NCBI RefSeq assembly: GCF_021739485.1
Contig: NZ_JAJFNK010000024.1
Coordinates: forward strand, 1 to 64,000
Direction of reading: 5' to 3'
DNA from: Alicyclobacillus tolerans
GTDB lineage: Bacteria > Bacillota > Bacilli > Alicyclobacillales > Alicyclobacillaceae
DNA length: 64,000 nt
The position numbers and the translations under genes are program-made. Positions 56,695 to 64,000 of this stretch are shown here, one piece after another. The notes under the pieces were generated by a model. That model was not told where the DNA came from. It ran no database searches and saw only the letters and a program-made list of their open reading frames with translations. Position 1 is the first letter of the stretch; each line of letters opens with the position of its first letter.

Positions 56695-57903
56695 CTATTG
56701 TTCGAGAGAAGCCCTGGACAGCGGCTCCGCACCAGCCTCCGTCACCAACGAGGTGCGCCCCAGCGTCATGGCAAGGCCTCGTGCTTCGTCAAACAGGATA
56801 ATGTGGATGAAAAACACCATCCCTGGCTCAGCAAGCACCGGGTTCCCGTGGTAAAACATCGGCCAGTCCATCCAATTGGGTGCGAATGTGGTGCCCAGAC
56901 TGTACCCACATGCGTTCAAACGGCAGTCCCGATACCCCGCCGCGTCAAGCACCTGAGCATGCGCATCGAACACTTCCCCAATCGGACGGCCAGGGCGAAG
57001 TGCAGCTTCGGCGGCCAGCAGGGATTCCACACTGGCGGCATGCATGTTTTGCAGCTGCGGCTCAACAGGGCCAATGGGCAGGGTGCGCATCAGGCAGGCA
57101 TGGTAATGACGGTAGACTCCCGCAAACTCAAGCGTGAGTTGGTCATGGGCATCCAGGTGTCGGCGACCCGTGAAATACCGGCACATCAAAGCCCCCCGTC
57201 CGGAACCAATAATAAATTCATTGGCCGGGTCGTCGCCGCCGCCTCGGTAGATAGCGGATTGCATTTGCGCAAGAATATCCCCTTCAAAAGCCCCCGGCAC
57301 CGCTGCGTCTCTAGCCGCAGCCAAGGCGTCGTCCGCCAACTCGGCCGCCTTTTTCACATAAGCCAGTTCCGCTGGACTCTTGACCACGCGCTGACGACTC
57401 ACCAGTTCAGAAGCGTCCTCCAACCGGCAAAACCCATCCAATGCCGAATCTAGTCTCTTGGCGTTGCGGCCCGTGAGGCCGTACGCCTCCCATTCGACGC
57501 CCAATCGCTTTCCTTGGCATCCCAACTGCTGCAAAATTGAGCGCAGTTCCACCGCAGGACTGGCATCCGGTCCATCCACCCAAATCCGGATGTCTTCTAT
57601 CACTGAGGTGAAACGGGCCTGCAACCGGTCCGGAGCCCGCGTCAACAGCGTCATGTGACCGTCTGAACCGAAGTAGAGACACTGAAAATAGACGTAGCCG
57701 AACGTGTCGTAACCCGTGAGGTAATACATGCTTTCTTGGCGAAACATCAACAGTCCGTCAAGCCCAGCGTGCTGCATCGCCGCAAGGACCCGGTTTTGCC
57801 TGAGGGTAAATTCGAAACGATCAAAATGGGTGTTTAATGCGCCGAACCGCTGAACCTTACGGACGTTTCCCGCAGGTGCGTCATCTGAGTTGCCGTGAGC
57901 CAT
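56695..57903 (-). CDS. M24-fold (pita-bread) hydrolase lacking metal ligands, creatinase/ectoine-hydrolase-like
   Basis: The 402-residue protein has the creatinase N-terminal domain (MFRQESMYYLTGYDTFGY) and the M24 C-terminal domain. The five metal-ligand positions of aminopeptidase P appear changed: Glu259 and Cys270 for two Asp, Tyr334 in CGYSLG for the GHGIG His, His367 in FFIHIIL for Glu, and MTLGR near 380 for the last Glu. Creatinase and ectoine hydrolase are metal-independent members that cleave C-N bonds of small substrates. A C-N hydrolase role is therefore likelier than peptidase. GGGAGGG is before the ATG. It is 124 bp from the upstream SDR gene, a gap with a strong hairpin. Confidence 0.82.
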   Translation of the reverse strand: MAHGNSDDAPAGNVRKVQRFGALNTHFDRFEFTLRQNRVLAAMQHAGLDGLLMFRQESMYYLTGYDTFGYVYFQCLYFGSDGHMTLLTRAPDRLQARFTSVIEDIRIWVDGPDASPAVELRSILQQLGCQGKRLGVEWEAYGLTGRNAKRLDSALDGFCRLEDASELVSRQRVVKSPAELAYVKKAAELADDALAAARDAAVPGAFEGDILAQMQSAIYRGGGDDPANEFIIGSGRGALMCRYFTGRRHLDAHDQLTLEFAGVYRHYHACLMRTLPIGPVEPQLQNMHAASVESLLAAEAALRPGRPIGEVFDAHAQVLDAAGYRDCRLNACGYSLGTTFAPNWMDWPMFYHGNPVLAEPGMVFFIHIILFDEARGLAMTLGRTSLVTEAGAEPLSRASLEQ

Positions 57904-57958
57904 GGCCCTTTCCCTCCCCGTTCAAAAAGCAGATGAAGCCGCATAAAAGACCAGAACC

Positions 57959-57989
57959 GGGATGCCCCAAGGATAACCAGGGGCATCCC
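57959..57989 (-). terminator. Strong hairpin between SDR and M24 genes
   Basis: GGGATGCCCC (57959-57968) and GGGGCATCCC (57980-57989) form a perfect 10-bp stem with an 11-nt loop. Only a weak T-rich stretch follows on the minus strand. It may stabilise or partly terminate the operon message after the first three genes. Confidence 0.5.
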
Positions 57990-58026
57990 TCGCCTCGCGC
58001 AAATGTCGCCGCCGAAAGCTACTCGT

Positions 58027-58791
58027 TTACCAGCCGCCGTACCCGACCCAGCCGCCGTCCACTGTAATGGAGCTGCCGTTGATGTACCCGGCTTCGTCGC
58101 TGGCCACAAACAACGCAGCTGCTGCGATTTCCTCGACGCGGCCGTAACGCCCCGCCGGAGCGCGGCGTAAAATATCGCTGTCGTCATATCCGCCCGTTTG
58201 TTGGTCTGTCACATCCAGTGCCGTCTGAATGTAACCAGGATTGACGTTGACCACGCGAACCCCTTGAGCAGCCCATTCGCTCGCCAACACCTTGGTCAAG
58301 CCCACAATCCCGTGTTTTGCCGAACAGTACGCCGCGCGCATAGACATGCCTACTTCTCCGTAAATGGAACCAATTTGAATAATGACTCCTGATTTTTGCT
58401 TGACCATGATCCGCCCTGCGGCTTGGGAACCAAAGAAAACGCCATTGAGGTTAACCCCAATCACGCGCTGAAAGTCCATCGGGTCCAGTTCCGTCGAGGG
58501 CCCGATAGCGTTGATGCCGGCGTTGTTCACCCAAACATCCAGGCCCCCAAAGCTTTGGACAGCGGCGTCCGCCAACTGCGCGGCCTGCTCCGGAACCGAG
58601 ATGTCTGCGGCCACACCGATGGCAGAAAAGCCCTGTTCCCGCAGCGCTTCTGCAGTGCTTTTCGCCCTTGATTTGTCGCGCGAATTGACGACGACATGCG
58701 CGCCTTCTTTCGCGAAGCGCTCCGCGATCGCCAGGCCTATCCCCATGCTGGAGCCCGTCACCACCGCGACCTTTCCTTGTAACTTCGCCAT
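58027..58791 (-). CDS. Short-chain dehydrogenase/reductase
   Basis: The 254-residue SDR has TGSSMGIG for NAD(P), NNAGIN, and the catalytic Tyr/Lys in AAYCSAKHG with Ser in QIGSIYG. It oxidises or reduces a hydroxy/keto group. GAGGTGG stands before the ATG at 58791; the frame extends to 58806. The PG-type C-terminus (GGWVGYGGW) is typical of the classical family. It is the third gene of the catabolic operon. Substrate unknown. Confidence 0.92.
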   Translation of the reverse strand: MAKLQGKVAVVTGSSMGIGLAIAERFAKEGAHVVVNSRDKSRAKSTAEALREQGFSAIGVAADISVPEQAAQLADAAVQSFGGLDVWVNNAGINAIGPSTELDPMDFQRVIGVNLNGVFFGSQAAGRIMVKQKSGVIIQIGSIYGEVGMSMRAAYCSAKHGIVGLTKVLASEWAAQGVRVVNVNPGYIQTALDVTDQQTGGYDDSDILRRAPAGRYGRVEEIAAAALFVASDEAGYINGSSITVDGGWVGYGGW

Positions 58792-58864
58792 GCACACCCA
58801 CCTCATTTTCTTTCAGTTCAACATCCGTTCAAAATCGTTTCAAAACCACTTCAAGCCGGTTTGT

Positions 58865-59965
58865 TTAGCCCATCCGAACGTTGGCGCTTTTACTGAGCCC
58901 CTTGGCTCGACCCACGGATTCGATGCGGCGCTGTGCGAAACGGTCCGCAGCTTGGTACGTTGGAATTCCTTCGTGTTTCGAGATCTGAAAGATGCTTTTC
59001 ATCGTCTCTTTAATGCGGCGGACGTTTTCCATAGCCCGTTCTGAATTCATGCCTCCAGGCAACAGACGGTCCGTGTCAAAAATGGTGCCGCCCGCGTTAA
59101 TGATGTAGTCCGGCGCGTAAGCGATGTTGCGCTCGTGCAACAGGTCTCCGTGTTTTTCTTCATAGAGCTGGTTGTTTGCGGAACCTGCAATCACCTTGCA
59201 CCGCAGTTCGCCAATGGTCTGGTCGTTGATAATTCCACCGAGTGCGCATGGGCAGTAAACGTCCACATCCAGGGCATGCATGCGGTTGGGGTCTGCGACG
59301 GTTTCCACACCAAAGGCAGCCGCGGCCTTTTCCACCTTTTCCGAATCAATATCCCCTGCAAGCACGCGTGCTCCGGCCTGTGTGAGCAGCGACACTACTT
59401 CCCAACCGACCGAACCCAGTCCTTGCACAGCAACCGTGCGGCCTTCCAAACTGTCTGTTCCGTAGACCTCTTCGAGGGCTGCCCGCATGCCTTGAGTGAC
59501 CCCTAAAGCCGTTGCTGGAGAAATCGGACCCGCGCCTCCCCAGGACTCGGGGAGAGTGACCACGTAGGGAGTTTCCATTCGCATGTACTCCATGTCGCGC
59601 AGTGTCGTACCCACGTCCTCGCCGGTAATGTACAATCCTCCCAAGCGGTGAATGAACCTTCCCAAACTCCGGAACAGCGCTTCGCTTTTTTGCGTCTTCG
59701 GATCTCCGAGAATCACCACCTTGCCACCTCCAAGGTTGACCCCCGCAGCGGCATATTTGTAGGTCATACCACGAGCCAGACGCAGAGCGTCTTCAATGGC
59801 GTCTTCTTCCGATGCGTACGTCCACATCCGGCACCCTCCGGTGGCGGGACCCAACGTCGTATCGTGGATCGCGATGACCGCCTTTAACCCGACCGATTTG
59901 TCCTGACACAAAAACACGTTTTCGTAGTCGTATTTCTCCATATACGAAAAGATGGATAGTTCCAT
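58865..59965 (-). CDS. Leucine/valine/phenylalanine-type amino-acid dehydrogenase
   Basis: The 366-residue enzyme has GPATGGCRMWTYASEEDAIEDALRLARGMTYK and NLGGGKVVI with the catalytic lysines, and VAVQGLGSVG for NAD. It deaminates an aliphatic or aromatic amino acid to its oxo acid. The ATG at 59965 gives the usual MEL start; an ATG at 59971 is possible. The preceding AGGGGTG suits both. Its presence in this operon suggests that ammonia or an amino group is handled early, or that glutamate is not the only amino acceptor. The exact substrate is not deducible; the leading Thr replaced by Cys in GGCRMW is unusual. Confidence 0.9.
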   Translation of the reverse strand: MELSIFSYMEKYDYENVFLCQDKSVGLKAVIAIHDTTLGPATGGCRMWTYASEEDAIEDALRLARGMTYKYAAAGVNLGGGKVVILGDPKTQKSEALFRSLGRFIHRLGGLYITGEDVGTTLRDMEYMRMETPYVVTLPESWGGAGPISPATALGVTQGMRAALEEVYGTDSLEGRTVAVQGLGSVGWEVVSLLTQAGARVLAGDIDSEKVEKAAAAFGVETVADPNRMHALDVDVYCPCALGGIINDQTIGELRCKVIAGSANNQLYEEKHGDLLHERNIAYAPDYIINAGGTIFDTDRLLPGGMNSERAMENVRRIKETMKSIFQISKHEGIPTYQAADRFAQRRIESVGRAKGLSKSANVRMG

Positions 59966-60098
59966 GAGCATCTACACCCCTTTTTTAAACAGCCAACGAA
60001 AGCCGGCCGTATAGAGATCGCCTCAAACCCTGCGCCACACTTGGGCTCGTGCCGTTGCAGCTGCGCTTGCGCAGCACCTGCCGAGAGTCTCGCTTGCA

Positions 60099-60800
60099 TT
60101 ACCGTGACAGGTGGTGCAAAAACTCCTCCATTGTAAAGTTGAGGTGTTCTCTGACGTGATTGGCCGCTGCATTGGGATCCTGCGCCTTAAGGCTCTCGTA
60201 AATTTTGACGTGTTGCGCATAGAAAGCTTCCGAAGTATCCGACATCATCTTCTGGCGAACACCCTCGTATTCGCTTTCCATGAGCGCCACAATGACGGAC
60301 ATCAACGAAACCAACACCGTGTTTTTCGAAGCGTTCACAATTTGAGAATGAAACAGGCTGTCCGACTCACCCGTGAATTCCCCAGCATCCAGTTCCCCGC
60401 GCAAGCGCACGATCAGCCCCTGAAGCCGGTGTAAATCCTTTCCGTCCGCGCGGATAGCCGCCAGACGGGCCGCTTCGCTCTCAACAATCTTCCGTGCCTC
60501 CAACAGCATGTAAACATCTTGCGCATCTTGGGACATGACCAGCAGCAAAGGCTTCATCAAGTCCTCAAAGCGAGCTTGGCGCACGTAGGTTCCCCTTGGC
60601 GTGACGTCGAGCAGCCCCATGCCCACCATCAGCTTGACAGCCTCCCGCAGCGAACCTCGACTCACGTTGAGGCGTTTGGCCAGGTCCCGTTGTGGCAGGA
60701 GCTTATCGCCTGGCCGGACCTCACCGCTTGCAATCAGCTGTTGTATTTCGTGAACGACCTCCTCTGGTTTTAAGCGAGACTCCTCTTTCGTGAGAGACAC
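60099..60800 (-). CDS. GntR/FadR-type transcriptional regulator
   Basis: The 233-residue protein has an N-terminal GntR winged helix (VVHEIQQLIASGEVRPGDKL, RLNVSRGSLREAVKLM) and a C-terminal FadR-type helical domain (FCD). It starts with GTG at 60800 after GAGGTGG; the frame extends to 60890. It is the first gene of the catabolic operon and probably its ligand-responsive repressor. Operator half-sites were not resolved in the AT-rich upstream region 60950-61020. Confidence 0.9.
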   Translation of the reverse strand: MSLTKEESRLKPEEVVHEIQQLIASGEVRPGDKLLPQRDLAKRLNVSRGSLREAVKLMVGMGLLDVTPRGTYVRQARFEDLMKPLLLVMSQDAQDVYMLLEARKIVESEAARLAAIRADGKDLHRLQGLIVRLRGELDAGEFTGESDSLFHSQIVNASKNTVLVSLMSVIVALMESEYEGVRQKMMSDTSEAFYAQHVKIYESLKAQDPNAAANHVREHLNFTMEEFLHHLSR

Positions 60801-61116
60801 CCCACACCACCTCTCTTTTCTATCCGGCTGCATTCTAGAGTTTTTCTGACAGGCCGTTTCGGACATTTGCACGATGACGCAAAGACACAAAGCCCTTCCC
60901 TGGCTCTTTGAAGTGTTGAGCCAACCTTGGTCCGACCGAATTACGACTTCGATCCTACCTTCATCATAAATTTATTTCAATATTTTAAAAATAGTAAATA
61001 ATGAGGGAAATATTTTTTTGCTCTAAAAAATTCCGATTGATCCTCGGTCAGATTCGTATCCGGCCAAACTTCAACAGAGATAGAATCAAGTATTGAAAAA
61101 GGCGTTCATAAAATGC
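60801..61116. promoter_or_regulatory. Divergent promoter region of the gntR and arsR operons
   Basis: The stretch 60960-61020 is strongly AT-rich with runs such as TTATTT facing AAATAA. It must hold the gntR operon promoter, but no firm -35/-10 was placed. The arsR promoter TTGAAA (61093) with CATTAT (61116), 17 bp apart, is near its right edge. Confidence 0.4.
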
Positions 61117-61142
61117 ATTATATAATCATATGTTTATATAAT
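61117..61142 (+). promoter_or_regulatory. Palindromic operator of arsR
   Basis: ATTATATAA (61117-61125) and TTATATAAT (61134-61142) are perfect arms around TCATATGT. The position just after the promoter and before arsR fits ArsR autorepression, relieved by arsenite. Confidence 0.6.
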
Positions 61143-61190
61143 ACTTCGGCAATATCGGTTGAGAGGTTTGTTTGTGAGGTGAAGTGCATC

Positions 61191-61520
61191 GTGGCAGACA
61201 CGTTTGAAGAAATGGCCGAAGTTTACAAAGCCTTAGGCGATAAAACGCGGTTGCACATGCTGGCTTTGTTGGCAAAGGAAGAACTGTGCGTGTGCGAGCT
61301 CGTTTCCATTTTGGGAATCTCCCAGCCAGGCGTTTCTCAACACCTCCGCAAACTCAAACAAGCTGGACTCGTCAAAGAGCGAAAAACGGCGCAGTGGGTG
61401 TTTTACTCCCTGAATACATCCACATTTTCGCCCGTTGGCCACTTAGTCTCACTTTTGCCCGACGTGACTGAAGAAATTAATCAGCTCAAATCGTCGGGAC
61501 TTCGGGTTCAGTGCAACTGA
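61191..61520 (+). CDS. arsR: ArsR-family arsenic repressor
   Basis: The 109-residue protein has the ArsR winged helix (ALGDKTRLHMLALL, then ILGISQPGVSQHLRKLKQAGLV) with the metal-binding ELCVCEL in alpha3. Arsenite binding to these cysteines releases it from DNA. The GTG at 61191 follows GAGGTGA and gives the normal N-terminus. It is the first gene of arsR-arsB-arsC. Confidence 0.93.
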   Translation: MADTFEEMAEVYKALGDKTRLHMLALLAKEELCVCELVSILGISQPGVSQHLRKLKQAGLVKERKTAQWVFYSLNTSTFSPVGHLVSLLPDVTEEINQLKSSGLRVQCN

Positions 61521-61544
61521 TAAAAGGAGAATGAGAACGACCGT

Positions 61545-62837
61545 ATGGCATACCTCGCAGTTCTTATCTTTTTGTTGACGTTGGTGTTCGTCATTTGGCA
61601 ACCGAAAGGTCTTTCGATTGGTTGGAGCGCACTCGGCGGAGCAGTGCTGGCGCTTTTATTCCGTGTGGTCACGTTGCACGACGTGGTCGAGGTCACGCAG
61701 ATTGTCTGGGATGCCACCCTTACGTTTGTAGCCATCATCATCTACTCGACCATTTTGGACAAGATTGGTTTTTTTGAATGGGCCGCTCTCAAAATGGCCC
61801 ATGCAGCGCGCGGGAACGGCCGCAGGGTCTTTTTTTACGTCACGTTGCTCGGAGCTATGGTCTCTGCCTTTTTTGCCAACGATGGAGCGGCTCTCATTTT
61901 GACCCCCATCGTCCTCGAAAAGGTGCGGGTGTTGAAGTTTGACGCCAAGCGCATGATTCCGTTTATCATGGCGAGCGGGTTCATTGCCGACACCACGTCC
62001 CTGCCGCTCATCGTTAGCAACCTGGTGAACATTGTTTCTGCCGACTTTTTTCACATTGGATTTATCGACTATGCGTTGCACATGATTGTGCCCGACTTGG
62101 TTTCATTTGCGGCGAGTGCAGCCATGTTGTACCTGTTTTTTTGGCGTGACATTCCCAAGGTGTACGACCCCAATCAACTGAGCGAACCCAAAGAAGCCGT
62201 GGTTCACGACGGCATGTTCCGGCTTTCCTGGTTTCTCCTGGCAGCATTGTTGTTAGGCTTCATCGGGACGCAGTTGCTGCACATTCCCGTCTCCCTGGTA
62301 GCCGGGATCATCGCGATCGTCTTCTTATGGGTCGGGGCGAAGACGCGAGTCATCCGTCCCTGGCAGGTGATCAAAGAAGCGCCCTGGGCCATTGTGGTTT
62401 TCTCCATCGGCATGTACGTCGTCGTATACGGACTTCGCGACGCCGGTCTCACGAACGTTTTAGGTCGTTTGATTGAAGGGTCAACTCACGGCGGCCTGTA
62501 CGCTGGAACACTGGCTACTGGATTTATTGCCGCGATTCTGTCCAGTATTATGAACAACATGCCTACCGTCATGATCGACGCGCTGGCCATCCATTCCACC
62601 CAAGCGACCGGCGTCATGCACGAGGCCTTGGTCTACGCCAACATCATCGGGAGTGACTTAGGTCCGAAAATCACCCCGATTGGTTCGCTCGCGACCCTCT
62701 TGTGGCTGCATGTACTCGGGAAAAAGGGGATTCAAATCACTTGGGGAAGGTACTTTAAAACCGGCATTGTCCTCACCATCCCGGTGTTGTTCGTCACGTT
62801 ATCCGGTCTTGTGCTGTGGTTGAGCATAACTCATTAA
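61545..62837 (+). CDS. arsB: Arsenite efflux pump ArsB
   Basis: The 430-residue protein has about 12 membrane helices with FFANDGAALILTPIVLE and SSIMNNMPTVMI, signatures of the ArsB/NhaD ion-transporter group. It exports arsenite or antimonite using the proton gradient. It is 24 bp after arsR. Confidence 0.95.
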   Translation: MAYLAVLIFLLTLVFVIWQPKGLSIGWSALGGAVLALLFRVVTLHDVVEVTQIVWDATLTFVAIIIYSTILDKIGFFEWAALKMAHAARGNGRRVFFYVTLLGAMVSAFFANDGAALILTPIVLEKVRVLKFDAKRMIPFIMASGFIADTTSLPLIVSNLVNIVSADFFHIGFIDYALHMIVPDLVSFAASAAMLYLFFWRDIPKVYDPNQLSEPKEAVVHDGMFRLSWFLLAALLLGFIGTQLLHIPVSLVAGIIAIVFLWVGAKTRVIRPWQVIKEAPWAIVVFSIGMYVVVYGLRDAGLTNVLGRLIEGSTHGGLYAGTLATGFIAAILSSIMNNMPTVMIDALAIHSTQATGVMHEALVYANIIGSDLGPKITPIGSLATLLWLHVLGKKGIQITWGRYFKTGIVLTIPVLFVTLSGLVLWLSITH

Positions 62838-62924
62838 CCACACCGACCAAGCCTCGGACGAGCCGCAACCGGCCAACGGTCGAAACCGCAGCCGTCGAAA
62901 CACACACCCGAAGGAGAGATAAAC

Positions 62925-63359
62925 TTGAAAAAGCCCATTGTGTACTTTATTTGCACTGGGAACTCGTGCCGATCGCAAATGGCGGAAGGCTGGGCGCGCC
63001 ACTTTGCAGGAGATGACATCGCCATTGTCAGCGGGGGCATCGAAGCGCACGGACTCAACCCGAAAGCCGTACAAGTCATGCAAGAAGCAGGCGTTGACAT
63101 ATCTCAACACACGTCCGATTTCATTAAAAACGACTTGCTCAACCAATCCGATTACGCGATCACGCTGTGCGGCGACGCCTACGACAGGTGTCCCGTCACC
63201 CCTCCGAATGTAGAGCGTTTGCACTGGGGTTTTGAAGACCCAGCGCGTGCACAGGGCAACGAAGAACAGGTTATGGACAAGTTCCGGGAAGTCCGCGATG
63301 CCATCCGCGACCGGGTTCGCACATTTGTCGAGGACCTTCGCCAAAACCCGCGCACGTGA
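62925..63359 (+). CDS. arsC: Arsenate reductase, thioredoxin-dependent
   Basis: The 144-residue protein has the LMW-phosphatase fold with Cys10 in [10 protein letters not shown] and the redox pair Cys82/Cys89 in [11 protein letters not shown]. It reduces arsenate to arsenite for ArsB, recycled by thioredoxin. It starts with TTG after AAGGAGAG. It closes the ars operon. Confidence 0.96.
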   Translation: MKKPIVYFICTGNSCRSQMAEGWARHFAGDDIAIVSGGIEAHGLNPKAVQVMQEAGVDISQHTSDFIKNDLLNQSDYAITLCGDAYDRCPVTPPNVERLHWGFEDPARAQGNEEQVMDKFREVRDAIRDRVRTFVEDLRQNPRT

Positions 63360-63413
63360 AACCCTCGGCACAGTCAAACCAAGTTAATGCGCATTCTGGC
63401 GTGCGCTGGCTTC

Positions 63414-63509
63414 TCACTGCCCGATGCGCATACAACTTGGCGGTTTACCTGCAGCATGACCGCACTGATTCTCCATACCACAGATAGGACAACGCTTTGG
63501 TTCAGACAT
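63414..63509 (-). CDS. Cysteine-rich CWC-like mini-protein
   Basis: The 31-residue product begins MSEPKRCPICGM and continues ENQCGHAAG and PSCM. The CPxCG...xCG...G...C pattern resembles the cysteine-rich CWC family, small proteins of unknown function. The ATG at 63509 has AGAGG/GGTGTG about 10-16 bases upstream. It stands alone on the minus strand between arsC and an ECF sigma gene. It is too short for normal gene finders; the last CWC tryptophan is missing. Confidence 0.5.
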   Translation of the reverse strand: MSEPKRCPICGMENQCGHAAGKPPSCMRIGQ

Positions 63510-63684
63510 TTTCACACCTGCCTCTGCTTTTTCACCCGCATTTTACCACTTTCAACAGCGCTCGATGTCGATACGGGCCATCTGTTCCGTGAAGTTGTTT
63601 GTAAGATCATGACGTCGTGAAACGTCTATGAGTATAAACATGTGTGACTGTAAACGTCGGAACCGCCAAAGGAGGCACGCAGAG

Positions 63685-64000
63685 GTGAGTGGCCCGGACA
63701 TCGCAGAGTGGTATCGCGCATACGCAGACGACGTCTATACGTTTCTGGCGTACTCCATCACTCGCCAAGACGTCGAGGACCTCGTTCAAGAGACGTTCGT
63801 TCGGGCACTGCGCGGTCTGGACGGTTACAACGGCGCTGCCTCCCCGAGGACGTGGCTCATGCGAATCGCGCGAAACGTTGCGATCGATCACCTCCGAAAG
63901 AAGCGGCCGACGGCGTCGGAAAGCTTTCTCGAAGAGCTGACCAGCCGCACGGCAGACCCCGCAGACACTGCCGTTGAACGCGATCAAATGCGGCTGATGC
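63685..64000 (+). CDS. ECF RNA polymerase sigma factor, N-terminal part
   Basis: The gene is cut by the window end. It starts with GTG nine bases after AAAGGAGG. The 105 residues visible contain sigma region 2: DVEDLVQETFVRALRGLDGY, then SPRTWLMRIARNVAIDHLRKKRP. The rest (ending ERDQMRLM) leads into region 4, which lies beyond the window. Any anti-sigma gene would follow it. Confidence 0.93.
   Translation, partial: MSGPDIAEWYRAYADDVYTFLAYSITRQDVEDLVQETFVRALRGLDGYNGAASPRTWLMRIARNVAIDHLRKKRPTASESFLEELTSRTADPADTAVERDQMRLM

Noticed and set aside
50980-57903. Complete ectoine/hydroxyectoine degradation cluster
   Set aside because: M24 hydrolase, transaminase and semialdehyde dehydrogenase families fit, but no DoeB-type deacetylase is encoded and two sarcosine-oxidase-like flavoenzymes are not part of that pathway.
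63607-63987. Minus-strand open frame of 126 codons
   Set aside because: It is the antisense shadow of the ECF sigma gene at 63685, whose plus-strand frame has a ribosome site and sigma region 2.

Overview
The window reads as chromosomal DNA of a spore-forming, Gram-positive member of the Bacilli, most like the Alicyclobacillaceae/Kyrpidia group. Support comes from AGGAGG-type ribosome sites, many GTG and TTG starts, spore photoproduct lyase, AbrB and YhfH-like proteins, a KinB-like sensor kinase, a class D sortase, a type-2 ferredoxin-NADP reductase and a perfect CIRCE element before groESL. It also carries a complete red-type (form I) RuBisCO and Calvin-cycle gene set, so the host is probably a facultative autotroph. 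The genus assignment is inference.

Layout. 1-10 kb: the end of an IS605-type element, a secreted gluzincin-like protein, a CoA-transferase/acyl-CoA dehydrogenase/IclR operon, an MFS exporter, an FAD dehydrogenase with uridine kinase, and a membrane glycosyltransferase. 10-15 kb: a full branched-chain amino-acid ABC operon (livKHMGF). 15-18 kb: an ECF sigma factor coupled to a membrane protein with seven Asp-box motifs, then an EamA exporter. 18.2-19.75 kb: a TnpB-only IS605-family element with a divergent ribbon-helix-helix gene. 19.8-33.7 kb: spore photoproduct lyase, a YhfH-like mini-protein, AbrB-like regulator, CocE-type hydrolase, MscL, a repeat-rich LPxTA surface protein with its class D sortase, a sensor kinase, mini-proteins and several exporters. 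33.8-36.5 kb: groESL and a MutT-like Nudix protein.

36.6-49.9 kb is the carbon-fixation island. On the minus strand, cbbP-gap-glpX-rpe-tkt forms one transcription unit, divergent from the LysR gene cbbR. A second unit is cbbL-cbbS-cbbX-FNR-cbbY, and fba stands alone. The cbbL and fba promoters share a 49-bp two-block element whose proximal arm overlaps the -35, most simply read as the CbbR operator. The island's GAPDH lacks the NAD-selecting aspartate, as expected for an anabolic NADPH-using enzyme.

50.9-60.8 kb is a nine-kilobase catabolic operon of unknown substrate on the minus strand: GntR regulator, Leu/Val/Phe-type dehydrogenase, SDR, a creatinase/ectoine-hydrolase-like M24 protein with all metal ligands replaced, a sarcosine-oxidase-like enzyme, a second FAD amine oxidase, a class III aminotransferase and an aldehyde dehydrogenase, closed by an intrinsic terminator. 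It is the best candidate here for an undescribed pathway. 61.1-63.4 kb is an arsR-arsB-arsC operon, and the window ends inside another ECF sigma gene. No tRNA, rRNA, CRISPR array or prophage was seen.
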